NCBI GenBank assembly: GCA_000226015.1
Contig: JH153292.1
Coordinates: 441,191-464,094, forward strand
DNA from: Mnemiopsis leidyi
Taxonomy: Eukaryota > Ctenophora > Tentaculata > Lobata > Bolinopsidae
Length of the DNA stretch: 22,904 nt
Reading direction: 5' to 3'
Part shown: positions 1 to 8,861 of the stretch, piece after piece
Position numbering within the stretch: the first letter of the stretch is position 1
How the letters are laid out: every line of letters starts with the position of its first letter
Program-made: the position numbers and the translations under genes
Notes under the pieces: model-generated
The model's input: the letters and a program-made list of their open reading frames with translations, nothing else
Databases searched by the model: none
What the model was told of the DNA's origin: nothing

Positions 1-3
1 CCA

Positions 4-444
4 ATGAAGCAGATAGACAGCAACTCAAAAGCAGAAGCAGCAACTACTGAAGCAGAAGAAGCACCTACTGAAGAAGAAGCAGCAACAACTGAAGCAGAAG
101 CGGCAACCACTGAAGCAGAAACAGCAACCAATAAAGCAGAAGCAGCAACCACTGAAGCAGAATCAGCAACCACTGAAGCAGAATCAGCAACCACTGAAGC
201 AGAAGCAGCAACCACTGAAGCAGAAGCAGCAACCACTGAAGCAGAAGCAGCGCCAACCATTAAAACGGATGGAGCACCAGACACTGAACTAGATGCAGCA
301 ACGAATTCTGGGACCAAGGAAAATCGCAACGAAGTCGAAGTTGTTCCGCTCAACGTTGGGGCGGAGACAACCCAGCGGAAAATAGGCGATGATGAAGCCA
401 TGACAGAGGCACTAATTAAGAGAGTGGAGAAGAAGGAAAAGAAG
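4..444 (+). CDS. Glu/Ala/Thr-repeat exon of a low-complexity protein (5' incomplete)
   Basis: This open frame begins near the window edge, so the first Met at base 4 may not be the true start. Most of residues 9-83 is a degenerate 7-residue repeat (A-T-T-E-A-E-A/S), encoded by a 21-bp tandem repeat at about 40-250. A less repetitive acidic/polar stretch follows, ending in the Lys/Glu-rich run R-V-E-K-K-E-K-K. The frame stays open to 519, but a consensus donor GTAAGT follows the AAG codon ending at 444 (phase 0), so I end the exon there. The likely next exon is the Lys-rich one ending at 1026, which would give a protein with an acidic repeat half and a basic tail. I do not recognise the family. 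There is no signal peptide or membrane segment in the visible part. The opposite-strand Leu-rich frame over the repeat is a shadow. Confidence 0.5.
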
Positions 445-666
445 GTAAGTCTTAAAAAGACATTGTTGGAAATTTGGCAGTTAGATGTGGTCTATTGGTC
501 TAACGACCCAAAAATGTAGAAAGTTGAATTAACTTAAGTTCTATATGCAGTTGTATCTTGCATACCACAAAAACATTTTATAACACTAAAGAAAAGGATT
601 CCATTCTTAAAGTAAATTTTTGAATAAGTGCCCGAATGGTATTGATAAATCCTCTTCTAACACGAA

Positions 667-903
667 ATACTACAAACTTTTCCCTCAGAAATCTAAGAAG
701 GGCAAGAAGGATAATACTAAAAACTTTTCCCCTCAGAAATATAAGAAAGAAAAGAAGGGTAATACTAAAAACTTTTCCCTCAGAAATCTAAGAAGGACAA
801 GAAGGATAATGCTACAAACTTTCCCCCTCAAAAATCCAAGAAGGACGAGAAGGATAATACTAAAAACTTTTCCCCTCAGAAACCTAAGAAAGACAAGAAG
901 GAT
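667..903 (+). repeat. 47/48-bp tandem repeat, five units
   Basis: Five units resemble AATACTAAAAACTTTTCCCC followed by TCAGAAA and an AAG-rich half. Units 2, 4 and 5 are 48 bp and keep one frame; units 1 and 3 lack one C in the pyrimidine run and are 47 bp, so the frame moves at those points. Four of the five units end their pyrimidine tract in CAG; the fourth has CAA. Confidence 0.75.
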
Positions 904-1026
904 AGGGACGATAAAAAAGAAAGGCGACACAAGGACAAAGGGACTAAAACAGAAGATGGAGAAATAGTCGAGAATGGCGACGTTCACAGAAAAAAGTCTA
1001 AAAAAACTAAAAAAAGCAAATCATAG
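784..1026 (+). CDS. Lys-rich C-terminal exon of the repeat protein, alternative acceptors likely
   Basis: Reading from the acceptor CAG at 781-783 in phase 0 (matching the donor at 444) gives 80 codons to TAG at 1024-1026. The peptide is built of K-S-K-K-D-K-K-D-type blocks followed by a tail ending K-K-S-K-K-T-K-K-S-K-S. It lies in a tandem repeat of 47/48-bp units (about 667-903), each with a pyrimidine-rich tract. CAG acceptors occur before 689, 737, 784 and 880. Those at 784 and 880 share the frame of this tail; those at 689 and 737 enter another frame that stops at 967 and gives an Arg-rich end. I chose 784 because it keeps the most sequence in the Lys-rich frame. Splicing is inferred. 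The product looks like a highly basic, probably nucleic-acid-binding or nuclear tail, but no domain is recognised. Confidence 0.4.
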   Translation, partial: KSKKDKKDNATNFPPQKSKKDEKDNTKNFSPQKPKKDKKDRDDKKERRHKDKGTKTEDGEIVENGDVHRKKSKKTKKSKS

Positions 1027-1705
1027 ACTGTATAGATTCACTCATTGGGAATTGAGTTTTTGGATATACATGATAATGTTAAAATTGAACAATCGGTATG
1101 CACTCTTGTTCTGTTATAACAAAGCTTATGGGCAAATTTAGAATTTTTGAAAGCTATTCAATTCAGACTAGGCAACGCAATATCGGGGATGCTAGCAAGC
1201 CTAGGATGGACGTTTTTCCAAGTGGTAGGGTCTATCATGTTTGGTCGAAAGTCAAAACTTTTTGATTTGAAGCAAGTTCAGAAAGCAATGTGTTTCGGCG
1301 TTAATTGGTATGGGATAAATGTCAGTCAGGGAGGAAATAGTTAAACCATTATCTTTTCACTTTTCTCAGTTGTGTAATATGTGAATTTGTCAATATTTTT
1401 ATTTGTTTTCAAACTTATTTGAAGACTTTTTATAGACTGTTATACCCCATTACTTTTCAATCAACAGCACAAGGTAGTAAGATATCCAAACATAGTCCTG
1501 TTATCATGATATAGTTCGAGATCTAGTTAATATGGTCGTTCAAGTAAGAAACACCCCTTAACTTAGTATCAACGATAACTTATAGATTATATTTTCTTCA
1601 TACTTGAAATGTAAATGAAATGTATGCACCGTATAACTATACCCCGCAAACAATAAATCAGGTCCGCATTGCCAGGGCTACACACACACACATTAATTTT
1701 AATTT
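1027..1705. other. No recognised gene
   Basis: A 65-codon open frame at 1147-1344 on the + strand begins at a TTG, has no ATG start and matches no family I know. A short CA run lies at 1679-1690, just before the minisatellite. I see nothing else I can support. Confidence 0.5.
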
Positions 1706-1982
1706 GGGCATCATGATTGTTCTCACACTTGCAGCAAATTCGGGCATTATGATTGTTTCCACACTTGCAACCAATTCGGGCATCATAATTTTTTCCACAC
1801 TTGCAGCCAATTCGGGCATCATAATTTTTTCACACTTGCAGCCAATTCGGGCATCATGATGGTTTCCGCACTTGCAGCCAATTCGGGCATCATGATTGTT
1901 TCCACACTTGCAGCCAATTCGGGCATCATGATTGTTTCCGCACTTGCAGCAAATTCGGGCATCATAATTGTTTTACATACTG
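1706..1982. repeat. 36-bp minisatellite, seven full units plus a partial
   Basis: Units start at 1706, 1742, 1778, 1814 (35 bp, one C missing), 1849, 1885 and 1921, with a partial unit from 1957. The unit begins GGGCATCATGATTGTTTCCA and ends CACTTGCAGCCAATTC. The units differ by a few substitutions each. Both strands are open over several units because the unit is a multiple of three, but the 35-bp unit breaks the frame and I see no sign of a protein. Confidence 0.9.
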
Positions 1983-2894
1983 AACAAGAATTGCGCCCGC
2001 TTAGTTAGGTCTCAGGCGGACGCTAGATTTCCATCTCTTCAATTGTACAGCAACTACTATGCGGATATAAGATTAACCTGTGCTAAAAACAATTGTGACC
2101 GTGTTAAAGATATAAAATAAACTGACATATCTGCCATGTCGCGGTTATACCCGACAATTGCACCTCAAAGATTAAGAATGCCGGGCCGTTTAATCTCGAC
2201 AATATCCGCCTCAAATTCCGCTTGAGAAATTATAACTATAAAAAGCGGTTTCTGTGATAATATCGGCTGAAAGAATGACCAATTTTATCGTAACTTATAG
2301 TAATGTGATAAATGAAATGTCAGCTGTAAAGATTTAAGGATCTGTTTACAACCAGGACTAAGATAACTTTATCAACGCGGTGCAGTTATGTATTTTAACA
2401 AAGCAGTTTGTGATAACAATTACATCTTCATTAGTAACAGCTGATCATTACTTAAGGTCTAAAATATTAAGCGTTGATGTTTTGTCATAATTTCGGCGAT
2501 ACGTTATAGGACGGAAGGCCATTAACTTACTATACTTGCACACAACACAAACCAAAGGCGAAGGAATAATAAAATCGTGCAGATAGATTGGCGCGGAACT
2601 CGTGCAGGACTCAGTGCGCGTTGAATTCTGCACATGGGCGCATTTGACCTTCATTTATTCAGTTCATCATGTTGAGTGTTTTACTTTGCGCGCAAAATTA
2701 AACTTCCCAGACTGTAGTTCCTGTCGTACTTGTTGCGAGTTCGGTATTCTTCGGTACGACTATAGACAGTATAGACTTAACTTAACATTAATTGTCTGAA
2801 TTATCTTTTATCAATTTGTATATAAACTATTGCATCTTGACAGTTGACAGTGAACCATAAGTCCATAAAAGTTTTTAGCAGTCCGCACCTTTTG
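1983..2894. other. No recognised gene
   Basis: Short open frames occur on both strands (for example 2448-2654 minus and 2602-2799 plus) but resemble no family. I looked here on the minus strand for the missing 3' exons of the Rab-like gene (GxxLVYD, NKCD, ETSAK-type motifs) and did not find them. Confidence 0.4.
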
Positions 2895-2979
2895 TTCGTT
2901 TTCCGCCAAACGACAATTTAAGCATCCGACCCCTTTCGTTTTCAGCCAAACGACAATTTTAGCATCCGACCCCTTTCAC
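2895..2979. repeat. Two-copy 40-bp tandem repeat
   Basis: Two adjacent copies share GCCAAACGACAATTT followed by AGCATCCGACCCCTTTC, offset by 40 bases, with a one-base length difference. Confidence 0.8.
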
Positions 2980-3300
2980 GTTTATCATTATGCACACCTA
3001 TTTGCCGACAGTTCTTGTTTTACAAAGATCTACCGTCTCCGTGATATGTTGGTCAGTTGAGCTGCAAATGCGGTGTAAGTAGCCACGCACAATTGCATGT
3101 GCAGTTGGACCAGAAATTTCTTAAGCAAATAACTTTGCGTAGGAGCAAGCTTTCTAGCCTCGAAAGCTGCGTTCACGTGGTAACTAACGTCTTGCTTAGT
3201 TTAACACATGTTTGCATCTGCTACACCAGACACCATGAAATTTACCTACCTACCTACCTATCCACCCCAAAATCCGACCACTTTAATCCATCTACTTTAC

Positions 3301-3321
3301 TTTTTTGCCTTCGGCAAAAAA
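3301..3321. other. Short perfect hairpin
   Basis: TTTTTTGCC, loop TTC, then GGCAAAAAA: a 9-bp perfect stem in the presumed third intron of the Rab-like gene. It resembles a bacterial terminator, but nothing here is bacterial. Confidence 0.6.
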
Positions 3322-3407
3322 GAAGAGATGAAAAAAATGTGTTATGTTAAAGCTTTCGAAAAATTCTTCAAAAATCATAAATTAAAAGGAGATTTCAGTC
3401 CCCTCAC

Positions 3408-4106
3408 CATTGCACCTCTGTAGTATGGTTTTGTTATCGTATGAAACCTTTCTTGACCTGCTGTGTCCCTGTTAATTAAATCAGCTTAGAGAAAGAATCC
3501 CGTGCGATGCAAGGGGTACAGCAGAAAACATTATGGATACATGGAAGATAGGTATGACACATAGCCATAATCAATAGGTACTTAGTTTAGCCATACCATA
3601 TTTGCATCTTTACTTTTCTGTTGTTGACTGTGATAGTCTTTATTTTGAAATCGATACCTGAAATGAAATTATCAATGACAATGATAATGCAGTTACAATC
3701 AAAATGCGCTATAGCACTTAACCTGACTTGTTACCTCACTAAAAAATTAGTTCGATGTTCCACGACCCTGCTGTAATAGATTTAAGAAATGAGCTTGACC
3801 AGCATGGAGCTATGAACTCATAGCTACATTAAGATGGTGATGTGATGAAATGTTGGGGAACATGAGTACCCTCAAATGAAGATGATATCAAACAATACTG
3901 TATGAAATAAATAAAAATATTTTGCCACATTGTGGCATACATTGTGGCATACATTGGCATCTATGATAAAATACATAATTACCTATAGTTGTCATGAAGG
4001 ACGGGGTAAACTCATTGTCTACAAAACGTACAAGAATTGCAGTTTTTCCCACACCACTGTCACCTATTAGCATTAACTTTACTAAATGATCATATTTCTT
4101 TGCCAT
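3408..4106 (-). CDS. Sec4/Rab8/Rab10-type Rab GTPase, first three coding exons (3' part not found)
   Basis: Exon 1 (4106-3983) starts ATG and encodes the P-loop GDSGVGKT and the switch-I side F-M-T-T-I-G; donor GTAATT in phase 1. Exon 2 (3657-3597) follows a TTTCAG acceptor, restores the Gly codon and reads GIDFKIKT...KVKMQIW; donor GTATGG in phase 2. Exon 3 (3468-3408) follows AACAG, completes the Trp codon and reads [20 protein letters not shown]; donor GTGAGG. These are the Rab nucleotide-binding P-loop, the G2/switch-I segment and the G3/switch-II DTAGQE motif, all undamaged. Exons 2 and 3 are both 61 bp. Rab proteins of this group switch between GDP and GTP states on membranes and direct exocytic vesicle traffic. 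I could not find the exons for the rest of the G domain (NKxD, SAK) or the prenylated Cys tail between 1 and 3400. They may lie beyond the window, or the gene may be truncated. Exact subfamily is uncertain. Confidence 0.85.
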
Positions 4107-6418
4107 TCAGTGCTCTGGCTCTCAGCCCTCAGGACGTTACAAGACAGCTTCTAATACACATCATGTTACACTGTTTATATTTCAATGCATCCTTTAAAAC
4201 ATACCATCAGCTGAATAATGAAAATAAATTCATGAAATATTTTTCATCAAATTAAAACAAGGAACTGCCTAAGCAGTAGGTCAAGTAAAACAAAGTTTTA
4301 AAAACAGCTATTTGCTGCTGAATAACAGTCTTATTGGGTAGAAGCATATGTGACCAGTATCTTTGTTTCGCAAAAGAGTGAAATTAGGCAAGGATAAATC
4401 TGGCATCTAAGTTAGTGCAATTGTTAGTCTGATCTCTGTAGCTCTTCATCGAATTTACTATAATTTTACTTTATATACTTTAATTTTATGTTTTCTACTT
4501 TAATTACAATTTATTATACATTGACATTCACACATCATTTATTTCATATCATAAAATTTCAGTTAAATTGTGTACAAGTAAATGCAAAGTCGAAAATATC
4601 TTGATAGTAATTGGTAATGATCAAAGCTTTAAGCCGTAATCAACTCATTTATTTTTCTATGAAAGGCTCTATCTTATTCTATGATTGATTGGAATTAATA
4701 ATTTCACTTTCAAGACTTGTAACAGTACCAGGCCAGGAATGACAATGTTTTTGCCTGGACAAAGCACAGCGGCAGAATGATGCCCCGGCCACCCCAGCTA
4801 CGCCGAGGGGCACCGTCATAAAAGGGCCCCAAATTGTCACAAAAATATGGGACAATTTTGCAAGATTAACTGCGGGACTAGCAAAATCACGTTTGTGGTT
4901 TAATAACTTCACTATTTATTTAGATTTTCGGCCATTTTATTACAAATTGCTCCCAGTAAGCCCTTACACCAGGGGCGCCTCTTAGGGGCGCATTTTCATC
5001 GCCGAGGGGCGCCATATTGGCTAGACCTGCAACGTTAAGCCACTGACAAAGCAGTGACTGGCATCTCCCATATAACCATTTCTACATTGAAAAATTGCCA
5101 CCCGCAGTCAAAATTTCCTATTCTTTCGAGAGGCTTTGCTCCCTAGCCCCCCAGACCCCTGCTGTAGCCTGCTGGAAAAACAAGTATCTTAAGAAAACGC
5201 AAATCCTAGCTGCGCCCTGAAAGAAAATGACATACAGGGAAAAACCTAGTGCGAATATATCATTAATAACCTGGCTAACCCCACACACCAACTCATCCTA
5301 ATACTTGCAGACTTAGCAAAGTAATCTGCTAACATAATGACAAACTCATCCCCATTCTTTGTTCACTCTCCCCAGTTCGAAAGATATTGGGAGTAAATGA
5401 ATAAAATAGATAACAAATAATGATGCCAGCATCATCACAACTAATCTCCCAAAGTATATAAAATTTAAATTCAATCAAAAAAGCTAAAATATAAAAATAT
5501 AAAAGATCCTAATTAATGTTAATAAACCTTTTTCTAGCAACAAAAGGGTTATCTTTGAGAAAGGTACTATATATCATTTTATTCTCCAAATAACTTCCAC
5601 TTTCAATACGATTTAAGACCTCATCAGAAATAGTGAGTGAATAAAATAGTGAGTCAAATAATTGGTGAATAAATTTTTGTGATAATGTTCGTTTTGCTCC
5701 GGTGGCCAATGGCCATGAGGGGGCTAAGGTTACTGAGATTTTAAGGCCCTCCAGTCTAGATGTATTGTGGAGTAATCTTGGTGCCTATATGACACATGCA
5801 TATGTCCTGATGAGTTTTATGATTGTGTTATAAACAGTGGCGTCACGTTGCAAGGAATCAAAACAACGCTTCAAAGTTTTAAACATTTGAAGCTTTTTAA
5901 CACGTGCAAACTTTGCGTGCTTGTAGCATGCACAAATTGCGGCAAAACATCGTCTTCCTCGGTAAACTTGTAGCGCGCTGCCATGAGAACAGGCATGCCC
6001 AATCGGCTGACCTAAGCACTTGAAACTGTGCAATTTTAAAATTTCGTAGACATTTTGGCGTCATGGTGGGTACATCCATGTACCCACACTGCCTGTAATT
6101 ACACATAAAACGTTAATTCCCCCCATTGCAATTTACGTGTAAAAGTTGAGATCGTGGGTATTTTCCGCACCCACGCGAGTAACGCTCGATTCGTAATCCG
6201 ATCTTTTGAGGTCAGTACAACATACAAATTGCTGCGCGTTCCTGCATTAGCGCGATCAAATTCGGATCGAACGCAGAAAATTAATCACGATCACGGCTGA
6301 CATTTTTTCCACCCAGCTGGCCGCGAAACATCCTTAAAAAGTAACAAGGTATAACTGATAACGTAGTTAGGAATCTTGACGAGATTATATTCGTCTTCTG
6401 AGAATATATCCGTCTATT
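4107..6418. other. No recognised gene; upstream side of the Rab-like gene
   Basis: This holds the presumed 5' UTR and promoter of the minus-strand Rab-like gene, without a clear TATA box. A patch at about 4960-5015 repeats AGGGGCGC-like words three times. A minus-strand frame is open from about 5509 to at least 5760 but has no ATG and no recognised domain. A 10-bp stem with 2-base loop (GTGGGTACAT CC ATGTACCCAC) lies at 6066-6087. From about 6120 the base composition becomes GC- and CpG-richer, leading into the foldback cluster. Confidence 0.4.
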
Positions 6419-6680
6419 GTAGGTTGATAACCTACTGTCGCGGCCATCTGCACGCGCTGTCATGACGCATTTCTAGACGCGCATCGCCCGTTGAATCCGT
6501 CTACCGTTCAGCTTTGAGCTGCGTAAGTCAGGTATGACCGCGACAATTAGGAATCGGGAGATTTTAGTGGTCATTGCATGGTAACGGGCGATGCGCGTCC
6601 ACGATTCTTTTTTTCATTACGCTTCGCTCGAGGAGCAGGTGTGACGCGCGCGCAGCGATGACGGTAGGTTGTAAGCCTAC
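6419..6680. mobile_element. GC-rich foldback repeat, imperfect inverted arms
   Basis: The left end reads GTAGGTTGATAACCTAC and the right end GTAGGTTGTAAGCCTAC, each close to a palindrome. Internally GACGCGCATCGCCCGTT (6476-6492) has a perfect 17-bp inverted copy at 6583-6599. The left arm (6419-6494) has a diverged direct copy at 8008-8082. This is the structure expected of a non-autonomous foldback or MITE-like element. I see no transposase and no clear target-site duplication. Confidence 0.55.
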
Positions 6681-7147
6681 AAATTGCATGGTATAGTGGG
6701 GTTAGCAGGATGGTGGTCCGTTACTAAACACGTATATGGTATATACCTGTGCGATCTTAGCGCGAAATTAGGATGGACGCGCGTTCCAATATGGCGCGCG
6801 CAGCGCGAACCAGTACAGGGATATGTTGGCTCAGCAATTAGTGGTCCGTCGTTGCGGTCGTCGTGTCCAATCCCGCTCAACAACAAATGTGCAGGGTCAG
6901 ATTGTTTTTAATTCAATGCGCCACGCACGCACACCACTGTTTGTACGGCAGCGCGCACCCTCCTGTCATTTGAGGGTCGGACGAAGTCAGACAAACCACT
7001 GTAGACTGATTAAATTTAATGGGACATGCCAATCTAAGTAATTGTCTGTATGATGGAACTGACAACAAAACTAAAACATATGACAGTCGGCAAAAGTATT
7101 TTCTCAGACACAGAAAGTCACTGAAAATTACGATAATTGATCATATC

Positions 7148-7232
7148 TTGTCGAGGTATTACCCGACCCGCGCGCGGCTGATCACAGTTTGCTGCTCTCC
7201 TGGCGTTTCGCTAGAATGTTAGACGGATATCA
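7148..7232. repeat. Left outer arm of a compound inverted repeat
   Basis: The reverse complement of this segment matches 7699-7805, including GATATCCGTCTAACATTCTA, GGAGAGCAG and GCCGCGCGCGGGTCGGGTAA. The right arm contains extra palindromic sequence that this arm lacks. Confidence 0.7.
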
Positions 7233-7376
7233 TTTCGTCAAATCATATCGATTCGGGCGATGCAAAACCAAATTGTGCAGTATGATATGCAATTTATTAA
7301 TCTTTCTCTACTAATCAAATTTTACAAATCAAGCATAACATTTAGTTAGTTTCACCATACAAAATTTTGTCTCACG

Positions 7377-7436
7377 CTTCGCGCGCGCCGGAGACTGCCG
7401 CTTCGCGGCAGCAGGGCTATGCAACGTGTAGCAAAC
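7377..7436. repeat. Left inner arm of a compound inverted repeat
   Basis: CGGCAGCAGGGCTATGCAAC starting at 7406 is a perfect inverted match to 7676-7696. The match extends, with one mismatch, through GTAGCAAAC (inverse 7666-7675). The part before it (7377-7412) resembles the inverse of 7807-7848 (TGCTGCCGCGAAGCAGC and CTCCGGCGCGCGC). Confidence 0.7.
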
Positions 7437-7675
7437 AAAATTCAAGCTGGTCATTCCAAAGCAAGGTGTCAAATGTAAAAACACCTATAGATCTTTTTCC
7501 TGAACAGATTTTTTCAATTCACAATCATCTATACTAATCGATAGTTCAAATGTTCATTATCATTAAATTCTAAATGTAGCACCTTACATTTGCTGGTATT
7601 GAATTCAAAAAACCATTTCCCCCATTCTTCCAGACTTTTGATATCATTTTCAACTACAAGCTCCTGTTTGCTACT
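7437..7675 (-). pseudogene. LINE reverse transcriptase fragment (segment after the FADD motif)
   Basis: The minus strand reads ELVVENDIKSLEEWGKWFFE, then FNTSKCKVLHLEFNDNE, and after one frame change SIDDCELKKSVQEKDL with a stop just after. This is the conserved stretch downstream of the catalytic (Y/F)ADD motif in CR1/L2/Jockey-like non-LTR retrotransposons, where NDLxxLxxWxxxWxxxFNxxKCKVLH is the usual pattern. It is interrupted by stops and by the foldback sequence at 7697-7920, which separates it from the FADD piece at 7921-8003. It cannot encode a working enzyme. Confidence 0.8.
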
Positions 7676-7696
7676 CGTTGCATAGCCCTGCTGCCG

Positions 7697-7920
7697 TTGA
7701 CGAGATGATATCCGTCTAACATTCTAACGAAACGTTAGAATGCTCTCCTCGCGAGGAGAGCAGAAAACTGCGAGCCGCGCGCGGGTCGGGTAACATCTCG
7801 ACAATGCTGCCGCGAAGCAGCATCCTCCGGCGCGCGCAGCGCGGCCACACCCCCGGAGGGGGGCGTGTTTAAGTTTTCAAAAAAAATTTCAAATTTAAAA
7901 AAAATTTTTTGAAAAGGGTC
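7697..7920. mobile_element. GC-rich palindromic insertion splitting the LINE fragment
   Basis: It contains CATTCTAACG AAA CGTTAGAATG (7719-7741, 10-bp stem), immediately followed by the 20-bp perfect palindrome GCTCTCCTCGCGAGGAGAGC (7742-7761). Further in are the CGCGCGCGG block, a C-rich/G-rich inverted pair near 7848-7870, and an A/T hairpin near 7875-7915. The segment lies between two parts of one reverse-transcriptase frame, so it probably inserted there. No coding sequence is present. Confidence 0.6.
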
Positions 7921-8003
7921 ACTACGTCAAACAAACTCTTGTCGGATAAAGCTGCAATCAGTTTCAAATCGTCGGCAAAATTTGTTGATCACAGTGCCCT
8001 TTA
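7921..8003 (-). pseudogene. LINE reverse transcriptase fragment with FADD motif
   Basis: The minus strand reads GTVINKFADDLKLIAALSDK followed by SLFDVV. FADD is the metal-binding catalytic motif of the reverse-transcriptase palm; the KFADDLKL context is typical of CR1/L2/Jockey-type elements. The piece is bounded on both sides by GC-rich foldback sequence and pairs with the fragment at 7437-7675 as parts of one decayed copy. Confidence 0.8.
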
Positions 8004-8007
8004 GGTT

Positions 8008-8082
8008 GTAGGTTGATAACCTACTGTCGCGGCCATCACGCGCTGTTACGCATTTCTCGCCTAGACGCGCATCGCCCGTTGA
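8008..8082. repeat. Single arm of the 6419 foldback repeat
   Basis: It is a direct, slightly diverged copy of 6419-6494: GTAGGTTGATAACCTACTGT, CGCGGCCATC, CACGCGCTGT and GACGCGCATCGCCCGTTGA occur in the same order. The right-hand arm seen at 6583-6680 is absent. Confidence 0.75.
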
Positions 8083-8768
8083 GGCAGCCTGGTAAGTCGT
8101 AAATAAACAATATAAATAACAAAGTTCTACCTACGAAAAAATCTTTAATAACATTTAATACAGCAATATGGGTTCGACTTTTTAATGCAATAACCTCTTC
8201 TCAAATTTAATCCTTCCTCGATACTCATATAGCGCAGGCCCAAGAATACTGGTAGCTTTGTTTCAAAATTGTGTTATATGAATTGTTTGATTTTTATTCA
8301 TAATATGTACTTTGCCTTAACTGTCACTTGGTGGGTGCACTGCCCACACCAGGCAGTGCAGGGCTCTTAAACTGAGTGTCATGTCAGCACCATTTTATTT
8401 GTATTTTATCAGATGCTTGACTATAGATATATACTAGTAAGAATTGAGAATTTTTAAAGCTATTACAATCAGTAAGTGAGGGAAAGCAAATTCTCTATAT
8501 TTTTATATACTATTTCCTTTTCTAAAGATTGTCTTAATTTCCTTTGCAGAAGTTACATTTTCACGTTTGTTACGCAAAAAAATTTTTGGGAGAGGGGGTA
8601 AAATTTTTAGGAGGGGTTAGGGTAAAATTTTTGGATAACATGCCCAAAACGTTTCTTCAGATACCTGTTAAGTTTTAGTCAAACTCTAAATCAGCAAAAC
8701 AAAAATGAATTCATAATTGTCTTATGACTTTATGAAATCCTGTAATAAAAGAAAACCTTTAATTGCAG
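8083..8768. promoter_or_regulatory. Region upstream of the helicase-PARP gene
   Basis: No gene seen. TGCACTGCC...GGCAGTGCA at 8335-8359 is a 9-bp inverted repeat. A short (T)AAAATTTTTGG-type repeat lies at 8576-8632. TTTAATTGCAG ending at 8768 is a plausible acceptor for the exon carrying the start codon, so the transcription start may lie further upstream after a 5' UTR intron. I see no clear TATA box. Confidence 0.35.
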
Positions 8769-8801
8769 CTATGTCATTTATTGTTTTGGAGCTAAACGTC
8801 A

Positions 8802-8861
8802 ATGGATTCAGACTCTGATTCAATTGAAGACCTTCGTCCTAAAAGAACAAGAGGACCAAAG
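8802..8861 (+). CDS. Helicase-PARP gene, coding exon 1
   Basis: ATG at 8802 begins MDSDSDSIEDLRPKRTRGPK, 20 codons, ending at a GTTAAT donor in phase 0. The acidic start followed by a basic patch suggests a disordered N-terminus. I chose this start because a second gene at 20268 begins the same way (Met-Asp-Ser-Asp-Ser-Asp). An upstream ATG at 8771 opens a 15-codon frame that overlaps this start and stops at 8818. Confidence 0.65.

Noticed and set aside
65..256. Leu-rich minus-strand frame
   Set aside because: It is the complement of the Glu/Ala/Thr repeat and exists only because the repeat unit is a multiple of three.
1147..1344. 65-codon plus-strand frame (...SGMLASLGWTFFQVVGSIMFG...)
   Set aside because: It begins at TTG, resembles no family and has no supporting context.
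1706..1982. CRISPR-like array
   Set aside because: The units are contiguous without unique spacers, and the window is eukaryotic; it is a minisatellite.
3301..3321. Rho-independent terminator
   Set aside because: It is a hairpin with a T/A stem in a eukaryotic intron; no bacterial gene is present.
5509..5760. Minus-strand open frame ending ...KDNPFVARKRFININ
   Set aside because: It has no ATG, no recognised domain and no clear splice sites; it could be an exon or repeat remnant but cannot be supported.
5785..6106. Two overlapping Cys-containing minus-strand frames
   Set aside because: They overlap in different frames, show no domain and lie at the edge of the GC-rich repeat region.
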